This document shows, one piece after another, positions 24,733 to 31,642 of a stretch of 64,000 nt of DNA. The notes beneath the pieces were generated by a model. The model did no database searches and was not told where the DNA came from. It saw only the letters and a program-made list of their open reading frames with translations. How positions within the stretch are numbered: position 1 is the first letter of the stretch; each line of letters opens with the position of its first letter. The DNA lies in NCBI GenBank assembly GCA_022508805.1, contig JAFLUM010000001.1, positions 118,693 through 182,692 on the forward strand, given 5' to 3'. The position numbers and the translations under genes were made by a program. Source of the DNA: Oscillospiraceae bacterium (GTDB taxonomy: Bacteria > Bacillota > Clostridia > Oscillospirales > Acutalibacteraceae).

Positions 24733-25830
24733 TTATCTCTGTACTCTTGCGCCGGCACCGCCGACGATGTTTTCAACCTCTTTAAGGGATGCCATTGAGG
24801 TGTCACCCGGGGTGGTCATTGCCAGTGCGCCGTGGGCTACGCCGTAATTGACTGCAGTCTGCGGGTCGCCGGTTGTGATGAGTCCGTAAATGAGTCCCGA
24901 TGCAAAGCTGTCACCGCCGCCTACGCGGTCATATATCTCAAGACCGGGCAGTGAAAGTCCGTTATAGACCTTGCCGTCGGCATAGCAGATAGCACTCCAA
25001 TCGTTTACTGTCGCCGTTTTAACGGTACGAAGCGTTGTGGCGATAACCTTGAAATTGGGATATACCTTTACGACCTCGCCCAGCATCTTATAATACCCCT
25101 CAATGTTAAGGGATTTCAGATTTTCGTCGTTGCCTTCGATCTCAAAGCCGAGACACGCCGTGAAATCCTCCTCGTTACCTATCATAACGTCGATGTATTT
25201 TGCAATTTCTTTATTTACTTCCTGTGCCTTTGCTTTGCCGCCGATATCCTTCCAAAGAGACGGGCGGTAATTAAGGTCATAAGAAACGATAGTGCCGTAT
25301 TTTTTAGCCGCCTTGACAGCATCGATGACTACCTGCGATGTAGTTTCGGAAAGTGCCGCAAAAATGCCGCCCGTATGCAGCCAGCGTACACCGAGAGTGC
25401 CGAAAACATAGTCCCAATCGATATCGCCCGGCTTAAGCTGTGAAACAGCCGTGTTGCCGCGGTCGGAAACGCCCACGGCACCGCGGATACCGTATCCGCG
25501 CTCAGTAAAATTAAGTCCGTTGCGGACGGTTCTGCCTATTCCGTCGTATTTGACCCATTTGATGAGTGATGTGTCCACTCCACCCTGCATCATAAAGTCT
25601 TCCACAAGTCTGCCGACCTCGTTATCAGCAAGAGCCGTGACAGCAGAGGTTTTAAGTCCGAAGCAACGGCGCAGTCCGCGAGCCACGTTATATTCGCCGC
25701 CGCCTTCCCAAGCACGGAATGAGCGGGCAGTCTTTATTCTGCCGTCGCCCGGGTCAAGTCTGAGCATTATTTCACCGAGAGAAATCATATCAAATGTGCA
25801 TTCCTCGGGTTTTCTAAGCTGTAAATCCAT
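24733..25830 (-). CDS. kdgK: 2-Keto-3-deoxygluconate kinase (PfkB family)
   Basis: Protein of 365 residues. It shows PfkB features: an N-terminal GEIMLRLDPGDG and GGEYNVARGLRRCFG, and the C-terminal YDRVGGGDSFASGLIYGL with the catalytic aspartate. In the hexuronate operon it would phosphorylate 2-keto-3-deoxygluconate to KDPG for the adjacent aldolase. The length is slightly greater than the roughly 310-340 residues of most KdgK. Confidence 0.92.
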   Translation of the reverse strand: MDLQLRKPEECTFDMISLGEIMLRLDPGDGRIKTARSFRAWEGGGEYNVARGLRRCFGLKTSAVTALADNEVGRLVEDFMMQGGVDTSLIKWVKYDGIGRTVRNGLNFTERGYGIRGAVGVSDRGNTAVSQLKPGDIDWDYVFGTLGVRWLHTGGIFAALSETTSQVVIDAVKAAKKYGTIVSYDLNYRPSLWKDIGGKAKAQEVNKEIAKYIDVMIGNEEDFTACLGFEIEGNDENLKSLNIEGYYKMLGEVVKVYPNFKVIATTLRTVKTATVNDWSAICYADGKVYNGLSLPGLEIYDRVGGGDSFASGLIYGLITTGDPQTAVNYGVAHGALAMTTPGDTSMASLKEVENIVGGAGARVQR

Positions 25831-25860
25831 TTTAATCGCCTCTTAAAAAATTTGTTATGA

Positions 25861-26709
25861 TTATACTCCCGAATATGCGGAAAATCCGCCGTCAACACAT
25901 ATGCTTGTGCCCGTGATAAAGCTGGAATAAGCCTCGTCACATAAGAACAGCAGAGCGCCCGAAAGCTCGCTTGCCTCGCCGAAGCGCTTCATAGGAGTTG
26001 CGGCAAGTATTTTGCCCGTACGTGCCGTCGGTGTGCCGTCCTCATTCCAAAGGAGCGTCTTGTTCTGATTGGTCGAGAAAAATCCGGGTGCAATAGCATT
26101 CACACGGATACCTACGCTTGCAAAATGTACCGCCATAAATTCGGTAAAGTTCTTGACCGCCGCCTTAGCCGCCGAATATGCGGGGATTTTCGTCAGCGGA
26201 CGGTAAGCGTTCATTGAGGTTATCATTACGATGCAGGTATTCTCTTTTTCCGCCATATCGCGGGCAAATACCTGCGTGGGAATGAGCGTGCCGAGGAAAT
26301 TGAGATTGAAAACAAAGGAAATTCCCGCCGCGTCAAGGTCAAAAAAGGTTTTTATATCCTTATCCTTTTCTATAAGATCGATTTTTTCAAGGGTTTCCTT
26401 ATCGGTCGTGCCCTTAGGATTGTTTCCGCCTGCGCCGTTGAGGAGAATATCACAGGTGCCAAGCTTTGCGTTGACCGTTTCGCGGGCTTTTTCCATACTC
26501 TCTTTGCTGAGCACGTCACAGCCGACAGCTATTGCGGTGCCGCCGTCAGCGTTTATCTCATCGGCTACCTTTTGTGCCGCAGGCTCGTTTAAATCCAGCA
26601 CGGCAACTTTTACGCCCTGTTTTGCAAGAGTTTTTGCAAAATCAGCACAGAGGACTCCGCCTCCGCCCGTTACAACGGCAACTCTGCCTTTAAGGTTTTC
26701 GTGTACCAT
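25861..26709 (-). CDS. uxuB: D-mannonate oxidoreductase, SDR type
   Basis: Protein of 282 residues of the short-chain dehydrogenase family. The N-terminal cofactor site is AVVTGGGGVLCADFAK, NAG appears as LLNGAGGNNPKG, and the catalytic YxxxK is YSAAKAAV. Gram-positive bacteria often use this SDR type (Bacillus YjmF/UxuB) to interconvert fructuronate and mannonate in place of the longer E. coli UxuB. It lies 3 bases after uxuA. Function is inferred from operon and family. Confidence 0.9.
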   Translation of the reverse strand: MVHENLKGRVAVVTGGGGVLCADFAKTLAKQGVKVAVLDLNEPAAQKVADEINADGGTAIAVGCDVLSKESMEKARETVNAKLGTCDILLNGAGGNNPKGTTDKETLEKIDLIEKDKDIKTFFDLDAAGISFVFNLNFLGTLIPTQVFARDMAEKENTCIVMITSMNAYRPLTKIPAYSAAKAAVKNFTEFMAVHFASVGIRVNAIAPGFFSTNQNKTLLWNEDGTPTARTGKILAATPMKRFGEASELSGALLFLCDEAYSSFITGTSICVDGGFSAYSGV

Positions 26710-26712
26710 AGC

Positions 26713-27780
26713 TTATTTTCCCTCCGATTTTTTGACGGCTTCAAAAAGTCCGTTAAGATATGCCGCGCCCAATGCTCTGTCATACAGTCCGTATCCGGGA
26801 CGTGCGACCTCGCCCCAAATCATTCTGCCGTGGTCGGGACGGACATAGCCGTCAAATCCCACGTCCACAAGCGCTTTTACTATCTCATACATATCAAGCG
26901 AGCCTGTTTCCGACTCGTGAGCAGTCTCGTTGAAATGTCTGCCCTCCACATTAACATTGCGAAGATGGGCAAAGTAAATCCTGTCGCCGAATTCACGTAT
27001 CATAGACGGAAGATCATTATCAAGGTTAGCGCCCAAAGAGCCTGTGCAGAAGGTAAGTCCGTTATATTTATTATCAACCATCGTGAGCAGTTTTTTCAGC
27101 GCGTCACGGTTTGTGATTATTCTCGGCAGACCGAAGATATCCCATGGGGGATCGTCGGGGTGTATAGCCATTTTTACGTCGCATTCCTCGCAGACGGGCA
27201 TAATGCTTTCAAGGAAATATTTAAGGTTATTCCAAAGATCCTCTTTCGTGACACCCTTGTATTTTTCGAAAAGTTCCTTTATCTCGGGCATTCTTTCGGT
27301 CTCCCAACCGGGCATGGCATAACCGTTTGAATTGTCGTCAATATCCTTGAACATCTGCTCGGGGCTTTTGCCCTCTATCTGCAATCCGTCGTATGAAAGG
27401 CAGGTAGCTCCGTCCCCCATATCCATGGCGAGATCGGTCCTTGTCCAGTCAAAAACAGGCATAAAGTTATAGCAGATGACCTTAACACCCGCTTTGGCAA
27501 GATTGCGGATACTGATTTTATAATTCTCGATATATTTTTCTCTTGTAGGCAGACCGATCTTTATATCTTCGTGGATATTTACGCTTTCAATACATTCCAT
27601 TGAAAGACCTGCGTCCTCGATCTCCTTTTTCATTTCCATTATCATATCCAGCGGCCACGCTTCGCCTGCCGGAAGACTGTGCAGAGCGGGAACCACGCCG
27701 ACAACACCGGGTATTTGCTTAATATCGGCAAGGGATACCGTGTCTTTTTCGCCGCCGAACCATCTAAATGTCATTTGCAT
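26713..27780 (-). CDS. uxuA: D-mannonate dehydratase
   Basis: Protein of 355 residues. It dehydrates D-mannonate to 2-keto-3-deoxygluconate. Family features include the start MTFRWFGGEKDTVSLADIKQ, PAWTR-region equivalent YNFMPVFDWTRTDL, and CHPDDPPWDIFGLPRI-like AIHPDDPPWDIFGLPRI. An AAGGAGG ribosome binding site and a well-placed promoter lie upstream. First gene of the hexuronate operon. Confidence 0.96.
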   Translation of the reverse strand: MQMTFRWFGGEKDTVSLADIKQIPGVVGVVPALHSLPAGEAWPLDMIMEMKKEIEDAGLSMECIESVNIHEDIKIGLPTREKYIENYKISIRNLAKAGVKVICYNFMPVFDWTRTDLAMDMGDGATCLSYDGLQIEGKSPEQMFKDIDDNSNGYAMPGWETERMPEIKELFEKYKGVTKEDLWNNLKYFLESIMPVCEECDVKMAIHPDDPPWDIFGLPRIITNRDALKKLLTMVDNKYNGLTFCTGSLGANLDNDLPSMIREFGDRIYFAHLRNVNVEGRHFNETAHESETGSLDMYEIVKALVDVGFDGYVRPDHGRMIWGEVARPGYGLYDRALGAAYLNGLFEAVKKSEGK

Positions 27781-27813
27781 AGGCTTTTCCTCCTTAATTT
27801 AGGGTTGCTATAA

Positions 27814-27842
27814 ATTGTATCACTTTGTTTATTTTAATTCAA
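27814..27842 (-). promoter_or_regulatory. Probable promoter of the hexuronate operon
   Basis: On the minus strand, TTGAAT (27837-27842), 17 bases, TACAAT (27814-27819). The -35 element overlaps the stop codon of the upstream phosphatase gene. Confidence 0.65.
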
Positions 27843-28567
27843 TGCTCATCGGGGAAATTTGCATCATTTTCCCAGTATTCCACGTCATATTCGTCGTTAT
27901 CGGGGTCATAAATATCCCACAGGTCCCGTTCATCATCTACCGTAACGGTCTGAGCGGGACATTCAGCGATAGCCTCAGCCTTCATACACTTTGTCCAAAT
28001 TGACGGCGTGATACGCAGGGTATATCCGCACGAGTTGGGGGTGAGCCATTCGTGCATAGGTGCTTCAGGCAGGGCGTAAGCCGTCATTATTGACATTATT
28101 ACGCCGCCGTGAGTGATAACGGCAGTATTTTTCGTCCCCGCCCGTATTACCGCATCGACGATTTTTTCAAAGCAGGCGCAAACTCGGTAATTAAATCTTA
28201 CCTGACTGTCGCCGAAGGGTGCCGCCTTATTTGGATTTGAGCCTGAAAGCCACTCGGCAAAATCGGGGTCGTTTTGCAGTTCCTCAGCCGTTTTGCCCTC
28301 GAACTCGCCGAAATCGTATTCGATAAGGTCGTTAAGTATTATAGGCTCTTTATCGGGATAAATCTCCTTTGCCGTTTCTAAGCAGCGTTTAAGGGGGCTG
28401 GAAAAAACAGCATCTACTTGCGGGTAGTCGCCGTAGTTATCCATAATATCATGAAGCTGTGCTATTCCCTCTTTGCAAAGGGGAATGTCGGTATGTCCGA
28501 TGTATCTTCCCTCTAAATTTCCTGAGGTCATAGCGTGGCGGATAAGATGAATTTGGTAGGTTTTCAT
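27839..28567 (-). CDS. Histidine phosphatase family protein
   Basis: Protein of 242 residues of the phosphoglycerate mutase-like histidine phosphatases. The N-terminal LIRHAMTSGNLEGRYIGHTDIPL supplies the phosphorylated histidine, SSPLKRCLETAKEIY and the later VITHGGVIMSIM supply the second arginine and histidine. A C-terminal acidic tail (DNDEYDVEYWENDANFPDEH) is unusual. Possible roles include alpha-ribazole phosphatase or sugar phosphate turnover; the substrate cannot be told from sequence. Confidence 0.85.
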   Translation of the reverse strand: MKTYQIHLIRHAMTSGNLEGRYIGHTDIPLCKEGIAQLHDIMDNYGDYPQVDAVFSSPLKRCLETAKEIYPDKEPIILNDLIEYDFGEFEGKTAEELQNDPDFAEWLSGSNPNKAAPFGDSQVRFNYRVCACFEKIVDAVIRAGTKNTAVITHGGVIMSIMTAYALPEAPMHEWLTPNSCGYTLRITPSIWTKCMKAEAIAECPAQTVTVDDERDLWDIYDPDNDEYDVEYWENDANFPDEH

Positions 28568-28662
28568 AGAAATTCTCCCATAATTTTATTAAATCAGTCA
28601 ATATACAAACTGTTGAATTGTTAGTATAATTCTATTACTTTTTGTATAATAAGGTGTTGAAA

Positions 28663-29277
28663 ATGAGTACGACCGTCGCCGCAAGGCTTGTCTCTTTGAG
28701 AAAAGATAAAAGAATAAGCCAAAAGGACGCCGCAAAATCGCTGGGCGTGTCCCAAGCACTCTTATCCCACTATGAAAACGGAATACGCGAGTGCGGTCTT
28801 GATTTTTTGTGCAGAGCATCGTCTTTTTATGACGTGAGCTCCGACTATCTTTTGGGACTCAGCGACACGCGTATAGCCGCTGACACTCTTTTTGATTTTT
28901 CCGACATTCCGCAGGACAGAGAGCTGCGACTTAATACTATTTTTCGTGCAGCGGCAGTGCTTTTGGAAAAAATCGGAAAAAGCTCAAACGGTTCCGCCGA
29001 AAATGTAAGGGCAGTGTATCTTCTCACGATTTATAAGATCTACGTCTGCGCAGTAAATTCGGGAATCCTTCCCAAAGACAGCCGATTGCACGACGGACTG
29101 GTGCCGTTCATATCGTCAAATATGCTTGATCATGCGCTTACAGGTCTTAAAACCGACGAAACCGCAAAGCCGAAAAAGAACGTGCCGCTGCCGCTCTGCC
29201 TTGATACTGTGGTTACGGAATCAATAAAACTCATTGACGAGCAAATCGCCGCTATGTATAACGGCTCAAAAAAATAA
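28663..29277 (+). CDS. XRE family transcriptional regulator with C-terminal domain
   Basis: About 204 residues. N-terminal helix-turn-helix: LVSLRKDKRISQKDAAKSLG, then VSQALLSHYENGIRECGLDFL and YDVSSDYLLG, followed by an alpha-helical C-terminal region of about 130 residues without a recognised fold. ATG at 28663 is 8 bases after AAGG; in-frame TTG and GTG codons upstream are less likely. Divergent from the phosphatase and exactly abutting rsmI at its 3' end with no gap. Its target is unknown. Confidence 0.85.
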   Translation: MSTTVAARLVSLRKDKRISQKDAAKSLGVSQALLSHYENGIRECGLDFLCRASSFYDVSSDYLLGLSDTRIAADTLFDFSDIPQDRELRLNTIFRAAAVLLEKIGKSSNGSAENVRAVYLLTIYKIYVCAVNSGILPKDSRLHDGLVPFISSNMLDHALTGLKTDETAKPKKNVPLPLCLDTVVTESIKLIDEQIAAMYNGSKK

Positions 29278-30102
29278 TCACACAAGTTCTTTATAAATAA
29301 GACTTTTTTTGATACCCGTCTCCGATGCGGCGGTTTTCGCCGCCTCGTTGACGCTCATACCGCTTTTTACAAGCTCTTTTGCAATTTTTACAGCCTGTTC
29401 AGGTGTAACAGGCTGTTCTTTTTTATCCTTTTTTATACCCTCGAGTATAAGCACGTATTCGCCGCGCGGATTTTCGTTTTCAAAGTATTCGCACGCACCG
29501 CAGAGCGTGGTTCGCATTACCGTTTCGTGAATCTTAGTTAACTCCTTGACTACGGCTATTTCACGGTCGCCGAAAGCGTTCAGCATATCCTTAAGCGTGG
29601 CTTTCAGCTTATGGGGAGCCTCGTAAAATATCATAGTCCTGCTCTCGTTTTTAAGCTCGTCCAGGTGCTCACGGCGGCTTTGCTTATTCACGCTTAAAAA
29701 TCCCTCAAAGGTAAAACGTCCGTTTTCCATTCCGCTGACCGCCAGCGCCGTGGCAAACGCCGTGGGTCCGGGAACGGACTCCACTGTAATTCCTCGCTCT
29801 CTGCAAAGACGGACAAGCTCCATACCCGGATCGGAGATACAGGGCATACCTGCATCGGTAACCGCGGCACAGCTCTCGCCGCCCAGAATTTTCTCCACTA
29901 TAATTTCTCCGCGCTCGATTCGGTTATGCTCGTAATAACTGATAAGCGGTTTTTTTATGCCGAAATGATTTAACAGCTTTGCGGTAACGCGGGTGTCCTC
30001 CGCCGCTATAAAATCAACGCTTTCCAAGGTTTGCAGTCCCCGTGGGGAAAAATCGGAAAGATTGCCGATGGGTGTTCCCACAATATATAATTTTCCGTTC
30101 AT
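29278..30102 (-). CDS. rsmI: 16S rRNA (cytidine(1402)-2'-O)-methyltransferase
   Basis: About 274 residues of the tetrapyrrole methylase fold. It methylates C1402 in the ribosomal decoding centre using SAM. Motifs: LYIVGTPIGNLSDFSPR, FIAAEDTRVTAKLL, and VTDAGMPCISDPGMELV, followed by PGPTAFATALAVSG. The start at 30102 has GGTGA 6 bases upstream; an ATG at 30117 directly after the trmN6 stop is possible. Last gene of the rlmB operon. Confidence 0.95.
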   Translation of the reverse strand: MNGKLYIVGTPIGNLSDFSPRGLQTLESVDFIAAEDTRVTAKLLNHFGIKKPLISYYEHNRIERGEIIVEKILGGESCAAVTDAGMPCISDPGMELVRLCRERGITVESVPGPTAFATALAVSGMENGRFTFEGFLSVNKQSRREHLDELKNESRTMIFYEAPHKLKATLKDMLNAFGDREIAVVKELTKIHETVMRTTLCGACEYFENENPRGEYVLILEGIKKDKKEQPVTPEQAVKIAKELVKSGMSVNEAAKTAASETGIKKSLIYKELV

Positions 30103-30117
30103 TTTTTCACCACGCAT

Positions 30118-30903
30118 TTATTGTGTGTTCTGTCTTTCGACGGTCTTTCGGTACTTTTCTGTAATTAACAGCATTTCCGAACTCGGAGTCCCCGTATCGG
30201 TTTCAACAAGCAGAGGCTTTTCTACTTTAAGTCCGTTTTGTCCGCCGCGTCTGCCCTCGATGAGCACCAGCCACGGCTGAGTATCGCCGCGTTTTGAGAC
30301 AAAACGCAGTCTTTTAGGCTCGATTCCGTGCTCATGCATAGCGGTCATAGCATCAAATACCCTTTCGGGTCGGTGACAAATGCAAAATCTGCCGCCGAAT
30401 CTCAAAAGCCTTGATGCACACCTTGCTATATCATCAATATTGCAAGCAACCTCATGCCGTGCAATACGTGCGCATTCGTCGTCGTTTTTTATTCCGCTGT
30501 CAGCGCCCTTATAAGGCGGATTCATAGTAACTAAATCAAAGCTGCCTGTCTCAAAAACGCTGTCCAACTGCTTTAAGTCACGGTTAAATACCGTGATTTT
30601 TTCGTTATTATTTCCTGCAAGCGAGCGGGACATCTGCTCACAGGCGTTCTCCTGTATTTCAACTGCACATATCTTTTCACACAGTCCGTCACGCAGCCAT
30701 AAAAACGGTATTATACCGCATCCGCTGCCTAAATCGCAGGCTATATCACGTTTTTTCGGCGCGGCAAAATGCGCTAAAATCAATGCATCCGTCCCGAATG
30801 TGTGATTTTTTGAAACTATCAGCCCAATACCGTTGCCCAGCTCTTCTATATGCTCGCCCTCATAGAGGGGTGTACTGTTCTTATTCAACGTAAATATCCT
30901 CAA
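30118..30903 (-). CDS. trmN6: tRNA1(Val) (adenine37-N6)-methyltransferase
   Basis: Protein of 261 residues, a SAM-dependent methyltransferase of the YfiC/TrmN6 type. The SAM loop is CDLGSGCGIIPFLWL and the adenine-methylase motif is TMNPPYKGADSG near residue 130. The start overlaps the end of the mgtC-family gene by 23 bases, so translation is coupled. The precise tRNA target is inferred from family. Confidence 0.9.
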   Translation of the reverse strand: MRIFTLNKNSTPLYEGEHIEELGNGIGLIVSKNHTFGTDALILAHFAAPKKRDIACDLGSGCGIIPFLWLRDGLCEKICAVEIQENACEQMSRSLAGNNNEKITVFNRDLKQLDSVFETGSFDLVTMNPPYKGADSGIKNDDECARIARHEVACNIDDIARCASRLLRFGGRFCICHRPERVFDAMTAMHEHGIEPKRLRFVSKRGDTQPWLVLIEGRRGGQNGLKVEKPLLVETDTGTPSSEMLLITEKYRKTVERQNTQ

Positions 30904-31624
30904 CGTCGTCCATACTTCTGATCGTAGACGTTATAACAGAAATTGAATCGTCATTTTGCGGGAATACAAGCACCTTGATAACAGATGTATCCTTATGTCG
31001 CTTGAATTTTAAATTTGAGTGATCGGTATACACAATTTCCATTGAGTGTATCGTTCCGCCGCACTGTCTGATGGTTTTTGTTATTATCGGCACTTGAACG
31101 CCAACATTTTTTATCTCGATATATATCATTTTTCCTGCCGAGCCGCGAACGATAACTCTTTTAAGAGAGTTAAGGGTAAGATAAATCACGCCGGTTGCCA
31201 CAAGTGCTCCCGCAACGAACCCCGAGCCGACCGCTATACCGATGCACGCAACCGCCCAAAGGCTTGCGGCGGTGGTAAGACCTTTTACCGAAAATCCCTC
31301 GCGCAAAATCGTACCTGCACCGAGGAAACCGATACCGCTGAGTACCTGAGCACTCATTCGCGTGACGTCAGCCTCAAGCCCTCTGCTTTCCGTAATATAA
31401 ACCGAGGTGAGCATAACAAGTGCCGAGCTGACCGCCACAAGAACATGCGTGCGGAAGCCTGCCGGACGGTGAGAATGCTCGCGCTCAAAGCCTATTATAC
31501 CGCTGAAGAGCGCCGCCAATGCCAGTTTCCACAGCGCGTCTATTATAAATCTTATCTGATCGAAGCTCCAAATCCATAAAAATACGTCTTTAACAGAATT
31601 TAAAGTATCTGTCAAAATATTCAT
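30881..31624 (-). CDS. MgtC/SapB family membrane protein
   Basis: Protein of 247 residues. Five hydrophobic segments and the conserved motif GIIGFEREHSHRPAGFRTHV near residues 40-59 define the MgtC/SapB family; a C-terminal cytoplasmic domain of about 80 residues follows. Salmonella MgtC restrains the F-type ATPase and supports growth at low magnesium. It follows the degenerate P-type ATPase gene by 18 bases, recalling the mgtC-mgtB pairing of enterobacteria, where mgtB is an active P-type ATPase. Role here unknown. Confidence 0.88.
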   Translation of the reverse strand: MNILTDTLNSVKDVFLWIWSFDQIRFIIDALWKLALAALFSGIIGFEREHSHRPAGFRTHVLVAVSSALVMLTSVYITESRGLEADVTRMSAQVLSGIGFLGAGTILREGFSVKGLTTAASLWAVACIGIAVGSGFVAGALVATGVIYLTLNSLKRVIVRGSAGKMIYIEIKNVGVQVPIITKTIRQCGGTIHSMEIVYTDHSNLKFKRHKDTSVIKVLVFPQNDDSISVITSTIRSMDDVEDIYVE

Positions 31625-31642
31625 CTCCCAAACGAATAAAAG

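Noticed and set aside
26231..27330. Long plus-strand open frames (205 and 209 codons) opposite uxuB and uxuA
   Set aside because: Antisense to two clear enzyme genes, low-complexity serine-rich translations; codon-bias shadows.
31046..31579. 177-codon plus-strand open frame
   Set aside because: Antisense to the MgtC-family gene; histidine/arginine-rich shadow translation.
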